64,000 bases of DNA from assembly GCA_024305745.1 (NCBI GenBank), contig JAHRBS010000010.1:1991501-2055500 (forward strand), read 5' to 3'. This DNA is from Polyporus tsugae. Taxonomy: Eukaryota > Basidiomycota > Agaricomycetes > Polyporales > Polyporaceae. The notes under the pieces were generated by a model that was not told the DNA's origin, did no database searches, and saw only the letters and a list, made by a program, of their open reading frames with translations. Positions 1 to 9,562 of this stretch are shown one piece after another (the stretch's first letter is position 1; each line of letters begins with the position of its first letter). Position numbers and translations under genes: made by a program.

Positions 1-377
1 CTCATGGGCGCGCCCGCCGGCTTTGAGCACACGCTTCTGCGTGGTGCGTGGAGCAAGGATGATGGCGGCCGAAGAGTGGGGGTAGGCGGTGCTGATCGCA
101 CTGTGTGCATATGGGATGTGGAGAGTGGGAAGGTTCTCTACAAGGTGAGTGCACTTAAAACCGCTCAAGAGCATCGAAGGTACTGAACATTCTGCTACCA
201 GCTGCCTGGTCACAAGGGTACCGTCACGTCCGTTGACTTCCACCCCAAGGAGCCCATCAGTGTGTACCGTCCATTGTATCCTCACTTGCCGTTCTGACAT
301 CCCTTGCTACAGTCTTGACTGGCAGCAAAGATGCCACCATGCTTCTTGGAGAGATTGAGCCTAGTATCGGAGCGTAA
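1..377 (+). CDS. SNRNP40: U5 snRNP 40 kDa WD40 protein, 3' end only
   Basis: Partial gene, cut by the left window edge. Exons are 1-144, 202-259 and 313-377, with introns 145-201 and 260-312 (GT..AG); the stop is TAA at 375-377. The splice restores the last WD repeats: a GADRTVCIWDVESGK blade, then YKLPGHKGTVTSVDFHPKEPI, and the end LTGSKDATMLLGEIEP. This order and the GEI ending match the C-terminus of human SNRNP40 (SADR..YVWD..YKLPGHAGS..EVAFHPDEPI..GEIQ). The family is a beta-propeller subunit of the U5 snRNP in the nuclear spliceosome. It converges on the Arb1-like gene with only about 180 bp between stops. Another WD40 protein is possible, but the shared tail makes this the best call. 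Confidence 0.8.
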
Positions 378-557
378 CTTACTGCTATTCTGTTGTAATG
401 CTATGGATAATGCACCGACGGGCTACGAGCGCGATGATTGATGGTAAAGTCTGAATGCAAATTCGATTACGCGGGAGCAAGATGGTATGGTGATCTACAA
501 TGCGTTTATATTCCTATAATCCGACTCGACTCGACTCGATCGTTCAAGAAAGCTACA

Positions 558-3054
558 TCACTCTGGGGAGGCACTCTCTCCAGACCCAAATACGTCTTCG
601 TCCGTCGGCAGCGGGCTCATCTCCTTGTGAAAGCTGGGCAGCACCATCCTCACCTCCTCCATGTACCAGATTTTAGTCGGCGCGATCGGAACGCCAGGCG
701 CACCCTCCGCCTTCTTCTTGTTCCCCCACAGGTTCTTGAACTGCTCCTCGCTGACCTCGATAGGCACGCCAGGGTCGACGCGCGCGAGCTGCACCCACAC
801 GCCCTCGATGCTCATCCCCGCCCACATATTCTCCGCGATCTCCGGTGCGACATACACGACAATGTCGTCCTTGAATGGATTGTACGGCGTGTCTGGGCCC
901 GAAGCGACCTCGGCCCCCTCACAGTCGTCGAGGATCGCCGCACCGCGCGAGTCAGGGAGGATGCGCGGCTTCTGGACGTCCGCGTTGGCGTGCACGGCGT
1001 ACACGGGCCACGGCGCCATCGTGAGCTTCGCGAGCCGCGCGTCGAGGTCGCGCTCGACCGCCTCGGGGTCGGGCGGTGGCGCGGGCTCGAGCACGCCCTT
1101 CCCGGCCTTCTTCTTCTGCTTCTGCGGCTGCGTCGAGGTAGAGGGCGCGGGGGGCACGACGACGCTCTTGATGCGGCGGGTGGAGCGCTCGACGACGCCG
1201 GTGGTGTGTGTGAGGGCGAGCGTCGTCGGCCCAAGGAACTTGTGGATGAGGTTCGTTGGGGGGCCGCACTCCCAGTCCGCCGCGGTAGATGGTTGGAGGA
1301 ACGGGTCGTCCTCGTCGTCGCCCCCGCCCCAGGAGGCCGTGGGCGCATCCCCCCAAGAACGGCCGGACTCGGCGTTGCTCTTGTCGGGAATTTGGCCCCA
1401 GTCGTTCTCGTGCGCGGAGGGCCCGAGGTCTTCCAGGTCCTTCTCCATGCCCTTTGCAACGTCGGGGGTGATGACCTCGAGGTTGGCCCCGAAGGCAACC
1501 TTCAAAACGTCGACAGCATGTTCAGGAGCACCGGTGCTTGAAGCAGCAGGCTGGTCAACAGCCATATCCGAGGGAGCATCGTCGGTCTTCTGCTTCTTCG
1601 ACGCGCGGACCCCTTCTTGTTCATCGTCCTCCTCGGAAGAAGAGTCGGCCGCCCAGACGTTGAAGCCGTTCATGCTGCCGAAGAGCTGCTGGCACCCGCG
1701 GCCGAAGTCGTCGGGGATGACCTTGTTCATGACAATCCCATGCGGGAGCTCCTTGATCGCCTGCTCTGCGACCGCGATCGCCTTGCGCAGCTGACGGTCG
1801 ATGTCGGGGAACACGCGGTTCCGTTGGAGGAATTTCAGGAAGAAATCAATAAGAATTGGGGCATTGTTACAGAATTTCTCGGAGCTGTGAACATACAAGA
1901 GTCAGTGTGAACTCGGGCTTATGGATGGCTGCCGCGTTGCGTGTCTTACCCGAGGTCACCTCTATCGCTCGCATAGTTCGAGAAGAATACTTTCACGACG
2001 TTCTCCGGGTCGTTCAAGAAGCGGTCCATCTTCGTATCCCGCACCTCGCGGAAGTACTCACGACGATGCTGGCGCTGCTCCTCTGAGAACTGGCCAGTGG
2101 CGTTCGCGCCCTGTCCAGGTGCAGCAGGGACGTCCGCGCCGCCCGTCGAGACGTTAATGGTAGTTTCCTTCTTTGGGAGGCTCGCGTTCGGCATCTCGTC
2201 CAGCTCCTCGTCGTCCGCGTCGTCATCTGCCGCAGCGGCCTGCTGGACGGTGAGCGCGCGCATCGCCGCGTTCTTCTTGCGCACCGCGACGGGCTGGACG
2301 CTGCTGATCAGCCCGACAAACAGGCGGAACTAAAGACAAAGTGAGGAGCTAGCGTGAGTACATATATGCGCACACACAAGTGAATGCGGGGGCAGCGGTC
2401 ACCTTGTCCCAATACTGTGTCAGCATCTGGTTTACCACTTGGTTTTGGATCGTCGGCCGCCCGGCCTTGAAGTCGTACGCGGCCTGGTACAGACGATCGA
2501 CGCGGGGAGAGGACCTACATACACCAGCCCCCCAACATGATCAGCGCGAATTCTCCCGTGCACCGACGCGACTGAAAATGCGAAGACAAGACGCACGGGT
2601 TGATCGGGCAGCTCGTCCTTCTCAAGCTCTCCCCCTCCGCCCACTCGTCATACCAGCGCTTGAGGACGGTCGAGCCGTCGGGGAGCGTCTTGGTCCTGAC
2701 GTTCTTGCGCTTGCGCTTCTCCATGACTGTCAGGTCGTGGTGCACGCGCAACGTGAGTGTCTGTATGCCGAGGCCGTCGACTTCGACGGGCTGCGATTCG
2801 GACGCGTCCTGTCCCTCGACGGGCTCGGGGATGTGGATCCCGAGCGGCTTGAAGTCCGTGAACGCGACGAGCTCGACGCCGGGGGGTGGCTTGGGGAAGG
2901 GCGGGAAGGTGATCCACGGACGCTCGGCCACTGGAAATTCTGGAATTGGTGCGTGTGCGGGTGGCGGGGCAGCTGGAGTCGTGGCGGCCGCCGTCGCGTC
3001 GGCCGGGGCGTTTTGAGCGGTCGGCTGCTCGTGTGTGGGGGTCGAGAACTCCAT
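558..3054 (-). CDS. arb1: Arb1-like Argonaute-binding (ARC complex) protein
   Basis: Four exons on the minus strand: 3054-2597, 2514-2403, 2329-1950 and 1884-558, giving about 758 aa. All junctions keep frame. After a Pro/Ala-rich N-terminus the protein has the long helical core of fungal Arb1 (PF09692): a stretch near residues 160-200 (RLYQAAYDFKAG..TIQNQVVNQMLTQYWDKF), then NDPENVVKVFFSNYASDRGDL, and near residues 320-390 F-x6-ILIDFFLKFLQRNRVFPD..QLRKAI...KELP...VIPDDFGRGCQQLFG. In S. pombe, Arb1 with Arb2 forms the ARC complex that holds Argonaute with duplex siRNA and supports heterochromatin. The acidic segment before the Pro-rich linker and the C-terminal 230 aa are less conserved. Identification rests on the DF..C..LFG block, so a search should confirm it. 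Confidence 0.7.
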
Positions 3055-3926
3055 CGCCTTGGGGCTTTCGAAAGTCTGGGTCTATGCGCGCGTCGCGATG
3101 CGTTACGTTGGAGGGAGGATAAGCGGTGGCGTACAGACATCGTGCGCAGACGTCCATACCGTCTGTATTTACTCAACTTGATGCTGGAGCTGAGGAGGCA
3201 GTGGTCAGGAAGGAGGTCTGCAGCTTCTGGCCTTGTGCTAGGCTTGTATAGGTATCGCGAGGAAAGTTTTCTCGTTGCAGGCGATAGGAAAGGGGAAAGG
3301 CGAGGGTCAAGAAGCGAGGGAGGCCGCGGCGTACGTTAAATGGTGCTAGAAGTTAGGAACAAGCGTCATTGTCCAGGCAGCTGCAGCACACCTGCCCCCT
3401 CCGTAGCACAGTCCGTGCCACTCCTTGCCCAAGGGACATAGGCCATGGGGGCCGCGCACGGAGATGATCGATTTTCACAGCGAATCGACCGAGAAGCCTC
3501 ACGAGTGATGCCTCGACAGCGAAGCTGCGGTATGATCAGCAGGACGCACGTCGCGCCAAACCTCTCCCGGTGAGGTCGCATTTACACCAAGACAATATCG
3601 TAAGTAGCATGGCGGGGCAGTAGCAAGAGAGAAGCAGGTAGATGGTAGATACATGAAACGCTAGAAGATGCAGAAGGATCGTGTTTGGATGCGTTGGAGG
3701 GTCCGAGCTTGGGACGGTGAAATAAGTTACTCCAGTGCCGCCCGACCCTGCAGGCCAATAATGTACCGGGATAAAGTACGTGCGCATAGGGGTACAGGCT
3801 AAGTGCGATGTTCTGTAGCATGTGAAATTAGTGGAAACGTTTGAGATGGTCCCAATCTGACCCACCATGAAACAGCACGACTGATCGAGAGAGCGTAGCT
3901 GGGGCAGAGGAGCGGGAGGGGCACAT
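3055..3926. other. intergenic, 872 bp
   Basis: Lies between the Arb1-like start and the end of the zinc/AT-hook gene, both on the minus strand, so it should hold the Arb1 promoter and the neighbour's 3' region. Short open frames in it (for example 3366-3581) have no recognisable protein and no splice partner. I see no repeat or RNA gene. Confidence 0.5.
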
Positions 3927-5546
3927 TCAAGAGTCCGCCATCTTTCTCCTCTTCTTGGGCTTTTCGTCGTCCCCATCCGCTGCCGCCTCCGCATCAGTCT
4001 CCTTGTCCCGCGCATTCGCCTGCTTCGCTTTCTTCGCTCTCGACCTTGGCTTGATGCTCATGCTTGCGTCGCTGGCGTCTCCAGCTCTCGTCCGGCTCAG
4101 CGAGCGCGCCCCCGGCTTCATTGCGCTGACCTTCTTCTCCTTCTCCTTCTGTGAGGGCATGTGCGTGTTCGCCATCTCCGCCTCGCGGTCTGAGTCCGAG
4201 ATGGTTGCCTTGCTCTTCGGCGGGCGCCCGCGCCGCTTCGGTGCAGGGGCCGTCGGGGCGGACCTCACAGAATGCGCGTCGTCGTCCTCGCCATCCGTTC
4301 CAAGGACGACCTTCGGCTCCGTCACGTGCACGCGCCGTTTCGCGGAGCTATTCGGCTGCTGAGTCTTCGACTTGGGTGGGCGTCCTCGACCGCGCACGCT
4401 GCCCGCGACACTCGCGCTCTCGTCTACATCCATCCCGTCTTCCTCTTCAACATCCGCCGCCGTCGCCTTCGCCTTTCCCTTGTTCTTCGACCCTTTAGAC
4501 CTTCCCCTGCCCGACGCGCTCGCGGTCTTCCCGACGATCTCGTCCATGCCACTGTCGGACCCGCCCTCGCTCTCATCCCCGTCCGTGCTCGCCTCCTTGA
4601 GATTCATGCTCCGCGGCCGCTTGCGCGTCGAGCGCGCTCCGCGGGGCATCGTCGCGCGGATCCCGTGACAGTTCAGCCGGAGGCACGACACGAGCTTGTC
4701 CCCCTGCGGCGTCGAGTCCGCACGGAACCGCGCACGCTTAATGTCCGTCTGTGCAACCCGTCCAACGTGAGCAGCCCGTCCCACACGCTTATCGCTGCAT
4801 TGCACAAACAGATGGAGCGTACGCACCGTATGCATGCCCTCGTAGCACCACCCGTCGGGCGGGCCCTGGTCCCCGTCGCCCTCGACGATTTTCCCGCAGC
4901 ACCCCCAGAGCGTCTCGAACGTCGTCCCGACGGTGCCGGGCACGCGCCCTGCACGCTTGGCGGTGCCGACGCGCTCGACCTCCGCGCTCTCGTCGTCGTG
5001 CGGCACGAGGCAACTACGGGCGTCGTTCTCGACCTCGACGTAGTCCTTGTGGCAGCGCACGCAGTGCAGCCGGGGCGGCGGCGCGAGCTCCGCGAAGAGC
5101 GCGGCGAGCGTGGGCAGCGTCGCTTCGGGCACGTTCGCGAGCCGCGCGAGCACGTACGCGTGCAGCACCTTGGGTGGGATCGCGGTGATGTGCTTCGTGA
5201 GCGACTCGACCGTCGGTTCCGGGGGCACGAACACGGGGTTTGGGGCGATCGCGGTGATGGTGTTGCCAAGGAGGGAGCCGCGGCGAGTGGGAGATGTCTG
5301 ACGGTCTTCGATGGAGAGCCGGGCGATGTTGGTGCTTGGAGACGCGGAGTGCACCTTGGTGTGCACGATGGAGGCGGAGTCAACTGAGGGCGAGGGGGTG
5401 CGGAGCTGGACGACGTTCTTCTCTACCTTGGTGTTCGAAGACGAGGATGGGTTCGCATTAGAGGCCGAGGCAGTGGGCGAGGGCGGGAGGGGGACAGTCT
5501 CTGGTGGTGGTTGTGGCTTCCGGGTGAAGAAGCCGAATACGTTCAT
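3927..5546 (-). CDS. cysteine/histidine zinc-binding protein with AT-hooks
   Basis: Open from ATG 5546 to the stop at 3927. A probable 78-nt intron (4826-4749, GTGCGT..GCACAG) is stop-free and in frame; removing it gives 513 instead of 539 aa. The middle carries a Cys/His set: C-x2-C in LHCVRCHKDYVEV, then RSCLVPH, WGCCGK and WCYEGMHT. Its order resembles the CxxC..C..H..CC..C..H knuckle found beside some fungal Rex-type exonucleases, but no nuclease domain is present. The C-terminal half is basic and acidic low complexity with two clean AT-hooks (RGRPPKSK twice) and a GRGRSKGSK. The extreme N-terminus, MNVFGFFTRK, has a hydrophobic-x-x-F-F arrangement like a weak PCNA-interaction motif. Probably nuclear and DNA-associated. 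The function is unknown to me. Its promoter has three ACGCGT boxes. Confidence 0.82.
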   Translation of the reverse strand: MNVFGFFTRKPQPPPETVPLPPSPTASASNANPSSSSNTKVEKNVVQLRTPSPSVDSASIVHTKVHSASPSTNIARLSIEDRQTSPTRRGSLLGNTITAIAPNPVFVPPEPTVESLTKHITAIPPKVLHAYVLARLANVPEATLPTLAALFAELAPPPRLHCVRCHKDYVEVENDARSCLVPHDDESAEVERVGTAKRAGRVPGTVGTTFETLWGCCGKIVEGDGDQGPPDGWCYEGMHTVRTLHLFVQCSDKRVGRAAHVGRVAQTDIKRARFRADSTPQGDKLVSCLRLNCHGIRATMPRGARSTRKRPRSMNLKEASTDGDESEGGSDSGMDEIVGKTASASGRGRSKGSKNKGKAKATAADVEEEDGMDVDESASVAGSVRGRGRPPKSKTQQPNSSAKRRVHVTEPKVVLGTDGEDDDAHSVRSAPTAPAPKRRGRPPKSKATISDSDREAEMANTHMPSQKEKEKKVSAMKPGARSLSRTRAGDASDASMSIKPRSRAKKAKQANARDKETDAEAAADGDDEKPKKRRKMADS

Positions 5547-6022
5547 TGTGCTTGTGTTTTAGGGAGTGGTGTGAGTACAAGATGTGTGAGTACAAGGTAT
5601 GTGGGTGAGTTGTGTGGTTGCAAGAAGAAAATCTAGCGAGCGTGAAGTATGGACAAAGCGGTAGTCGGGACTAAGATATCGACGGGCACCAGGACAGGCC
5701 TATTCAGGCGAGGCACCGTGAGAGTCAGACTCGAGAGTGGCTGGTGGCGTCACGCCATTGACAACACGCGTGGGTCACACCCATGACGCGTGTATCGCCC
5801 TCCCCGCGACGCGTGTGTGGCCCGTGTTCTCCAGAGCGAGTCGTCGTCCTCGATGTTGCTCAACAATCGCTGATCATCTTCCCCTTCCCTACTGCACCCT
5901 ATGTACGCGCCGGAATTGATAAGTCTACTATTGAACGGAAGACACAGCTGCGGTACAGAACAAAAGATAGCAATGCGACGAGCAATCTCAAGAAACCCAA
6001 TAACTTCACAAACTCGTATGGA
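5547..6022. other. intergenic, 476 bp, promoter of the zinc/AT-hook gene
   Basis: Sits between the ORC4 stop and the start of the next minus-strand gene. Apart from the ACGCGT triplet it contains only short unsupported frames. Confidence 0.5.
5766..5814. promoter_or_regulatory. triple ACGCGT (MCB-like) cluster
   Basis: ACGCGT occurs at 5766-5771, 5786-5791 and 5809-5814, three copies in 49 bp, about 220-270 bp upstream of the zinc/AT-hook start codon (5546, minus). ACGCGT is the MluI cell-cycle box bound by MBF-type Swi6/Mbp1 factors in yeasts and other fungi. Function here is inferred from clustering and position. Confidence 0.5.
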
Positions 6023-9000
6023 TCAAGCCTTCGTGAACCACTTCTTGAGGCTTAACTGCCCAATCGCGTCGACCGCCCTCCTCACCTCGAACCTATCCAC
6101 AGCGCTGCGGTGCAGCGCAAACTCCTTCGCGATGCTCGCCACCGGCGCAGCCGCAGGCAAGAACACCCGCAGGTCGACCAGCCGCTCGAACGCCTGCCCA
6201 GCGCCAATGTAGACCAAGGTGATCAGACTTATCCATCTTGCACTTGATTTGGAAAAGAAGGGGACACGTACCGACAACAGCACCTCCCGGCTACATCGGA
6301 CCATGCCGACACCGCCCCCCGCGACATGCACGGGCGCGGACTGGGACGTGCGCACCTGCGTCTTGAACGCGTCATGGAGCATCTCGAACGTAAACGCGTC
6401 GTGGCCCGAGGTCGACGCGTGCACAGACGCGATGAGGAGGCACACCGCCGGATACGGCAGGGCTGTGCGGATGAGGACGTTCGTCGGCGCTTGCCACAAT
6501 AACACCGAACGCAAAGAATGCACTCACTTTCCAGCGACGGGAGCCGTGGTGGACACCGCTGAGTCTCCGCGGCTGAGTCAAGTTTCGCGACTGTCGGGTA
6601 CGGGGACGAGGGGCTGAGTTCCAGAGCTAAGCGCGTCTGTGTTTGGCTCGTCAGCGATGAACAAACATCGTACTGGCACTGGCAAAAAGGCTGCTCACCA
6701 TTATGCGTCGGAACATCTGGAAGTCCCTCGTCAGAGCATACGTCTCCTTCAAAGCCTCAACCACATCCTCGCTGCCCATGAAGGCCTCAACAGCCTTCTT
6801 CCATACCCTCCCCCACTCCTTCTCGTCCGCGCTCTCCTTCGCGCCCTCAGACACGACAGAGGCGCCGAGGGTCGCTTTCGCGAGCTCGACCCAGTGCTGT
6901 ACCCTCGCTGGGCACGCAATCCTGATCATGCGCCCCGAGAATCTGCTCTTGACGCGCTTCTCCAGCAAGTTGATGGTGTCGATGCGCGCGGTGACCCCGA
7001 CGACCGCCATGCCGCTCCCAGAGCCCGTGCCCGTGCGACACGCTTGTGTGGTGTCGAGCAGACAGTACAGAAGCGCTTGGCGCGCGTGAGTTGCGAACAG
7101 ATCGAAACCGTCCAGGACGACGACAGTGGGCCGAGGGAGCATCGGGATCATCGAAATGAGCGCAAGGAGGTGCGCGGGCGGGGGAAGCACGACGGCCACC
7201 GCAACACTGTCCGGCGCCAGCACGGGAGCGGGAGCGGACTCGAGGAACGGGTTCTCGTCTTCGTCTGCCTCCGCGTCCACGTCTGCGTCCGGCTCTGGAT
7301 TGACGACGTGTTCCTGCTCGACAGGCGCAGGCGCCCCTGATTCCTCGTCCTCTGCGTCTCCGGGGTCGTTGGGGAGGAAGGACTGTCCCGTCTGCTGAGC
7401 GAGCTGCCAGGCAATCTCGCGGATCGCTAGGCGGTCGTTGTGCTGCGCATGGCCGGACAGGCGGACTACGATGGGTTTGAATGGGAGTTCTGCGAGTGCT
7501 TTCTCTACGAGCTTTGTGGATAACCTTGAGGACAGACTCCGTGGTGGATGAACACTAGTAACGTACCTGTGTCTTGCCGCTTCCACTAGGTCCTACGAGC
7601 AGACAACTGTTGCCCTCGCCGCGGCCCACCGTACCTTGAAGCAGGTCACTGAGCTGCTCGTATGCGGCATTATTCGTCGGGGGGTAGTCTTCGCCGTACA
7701 CCTCAATCTCATCGATCTCTGGGGGACGCTGCAGCGACTTCAGGATGGCTTGCTTCTGACGGTCGAGCAAGGGATGCAAATGTCCCGGCAAGACGCGGGG
7801 CAGTTCCTCAGTGGGTTGTTGCCGCTGCTTCCCTTTCCCCTTCGATGGCGAGGCAGGACCGGCTTTCCGCCCAGCACGAGAAGGCGACTCTGGAGGTTGT
7901 AACCCTGGCAGACGGGAGACCAGTGGACCCGGAGAGGGCGTCCTCACAGCGCGTTGCCTCCCAGCAGATGGCGGTGGAGGCTGCCGCTTACTTGGACTTC
8001 CCCCGGTCGATGGGAAAGCGGCGGGGAGTCTAGGCGTTCCCGCCGGGGGGATGTGCGCAACCCCGGGCTGACGCAGTCCCGGTGACCCGCGGTCTGGAGA
8101 ACCGAGGTCTCGTCTGGCGGTAGCAAGCATACGTCGAGGAGTGGGGATTTCGACACAGTGCATGAACATGCGAGGGGTGCCTCCGCCGTTCGCTCCTCCA
8201 GCACGCGAGGGAGTAACAAGGCGAGTTTGGGCGGGCTTCGAAGTTGTAAGGAGGAGTTCGTCCTCGGAGCTTTCGTCTTCCCCCTGGGTTAGCCGAGGGG
8301 TTACTGCCTTTGCAGGAGGGGGATTTCTGATTGTGGATGGTTCGGGGGGGACAGGTGCCTCGCGCCGTCCTCGCTTCTTCGGGGTACTTGACGAGACACC
8401 TTGTTGTGGTTCATCGTTCTCTGCGTCTTGAGGTTGCTCATGCTGAGGCTCAGCTGCGGGTGCAGAAGCCTTTGTGCGCCGTGTCCGCTTGGGAGGCGGT
8501 CCCTCAGGTGGTTGGGATTCTGCGGTAACCTGTGCCGAGAAACGAACTCGTTCGCATGCAGAACAACTCCGTTTGATGGTCTCACTTACCTTCCGTGGGG
8601 CACGACCACGTTTCTTGGGAGCAGGCTTTTCCTGAATGGGCGACAGCGGTCGTGGCTCCGAGGCTGCTTCTCCAGCGTCCTCCTCCTCCACCTCCTGCTC
8701 GATCTGGCGACCGTGTTTGCATTACCGGCTTTATGTATATGCAAGCTAAACACGCACCTTCTTTGTCCTTGCTCTCCGTTTCGGAGGAGCGACCGGCTGT
8801 GATTCCTCTACATCTTGGGTCTTCGATGCCGGTTTGCGAGTGCGAGTTGCCCGCGAAGCTGGTTTCGTAGCAGCAGTCGGACTAGTTGAAGCTTTGGGAA
8901 TCTGCTCCCCAGCGATCTCGTCGTCCGCTTTAGTTCGTCGTCTTGTCCTCTTCGTCGGGAGTGGTTCCGCTGCAGGGGCTGCATCGGTGGTTGCGGTGTT

Positions 9001-9072
9001 TCGTGTCCTGCGACGTGTCTGAGGAGGCTGATCCTCGGCCTCAGTCGGCGCGGCTTTTCGTTTTGGAGGCAT
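6023..9072 (-). CDS. ORC4: origin recognition complex subunit 4
   Basis: Seven exons: 9072-8758, 8703-8590, 8529-7567, 7511-6699, 6636-6528, 6462-6272 and 6193-6023, about 891 aa. The AAA+ core has Walker A GPSGSGKT (about 456-463), then LVEKALAELPF, a family-typical DLF-A-x6-ALLYCLLD segment after Walker B, sensor-1 GVTARIDTINLLEKRVKSRF, and a winged-helix C-terminus ending in LSLKKWFTKA. These match metazoan ORC4 block for block. The first 430 residues are a low-complexity basic extension with KKRGRAPRK, KKRGRREAP and several R/K-T-R-R clusters, much longer than in human ORC4 (436 aa in total) and reminiscent of the AT-hook N-terminus of S. pombe Orc4. Walker B reads LDGFD where the usual form is LDEFD. 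An acidic insertion lies between Walker A and B. Three ACGCGT boxes lie 115-160 bp upstream. It acts at replication origins in the nucleus. Confidence 0.92.
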
Positions 9073-9562
9073 TGCAATAAACAACACAACACGGAGGCTG
9101 AGAGGAAGCTGAGGCGTGGACTGAGACAAGCAACAGGACTCGGAGACTCGCACTCGCAATCGGAGCTACCACAAACACGAAAAGTCACGCGTGACCGACG
9201 CGTACCTTGCTTGGGCGTCTATGAAACGCGTCGCGCCTAGCGCCTTCATGACCGGACTCGCCTCAACCCACTTGGCAACCCAGGAGTGCATGTTTATGCT
9301 ACACTGACGCGACTTGGAGGGGATAGTCCAGAAAATTTGTGCCAAGATATAGTGTGTGCCAGATTTATACATGTACAAGGGGCAGTAGTGAACGAAACGA
9401 GCCTGAGGGGCGGCGGGATCTCAGTAACCATCGTCGTCCAGCGAACCGACGTACAGATCACTACATAAATATGATCCAGGCGAAATTACAATACGCAAGC
9501 TATGGGATGTCTGGTCGTCAGGATATTTCGACGTCAACGGTCCCGACGCCTGTCTGAGCGCT
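9073..9562. other. intergenic, 490 bp, ORC4 promoter
   Basis: Contains the ACGCGT triplet and the presumed 3' region of the membrane coiled-coil gene. No other coding signal is seen. Confidence 0.5.
9187..9231. promoter_or_regulatory. triple ACGCGT (MCB) cluster upstream of ORC4
   Basis: ACGCGT is present at 9187-9192, 9198-9203 and 9226-9231, 115-160 bp before the ORC4 start codon. Three palindromic MluI boxes in 45 bp are the classical arrangement of MBF-controlled G1/S promoters, and a replication-origin gene fits that regulation. Confidence 0.6.

Noticed and set aside
438..1794. Long plus-strand open frames (438-1541 and 661-1794)
   Set aside because: Antisense to the last exon of the Arb1-like gene in GC-rich DNA. 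Arg/His/Val-rich translations without conserved motifs; shadow frames.
2380..3339. 319-codon plus-strand frame
   Set aside because: Overlaps exons 1-2 of the Arb1-like gene antisense. The minus-strand splice model explains the conservation.
4272..5387. 371-codon plus-strand open frame
   Set aside because: Exactly antisense to the zinc/AT-hook gene, with composition typical of reverse-frame GC-rich sequence.
6490..6527. 38-nt intron alternative in ORC4
   Set aside because: A downstream acceptor giving a 65-nt intron (6527-6463) restores the same residue spacing as human ORC4 in this block.
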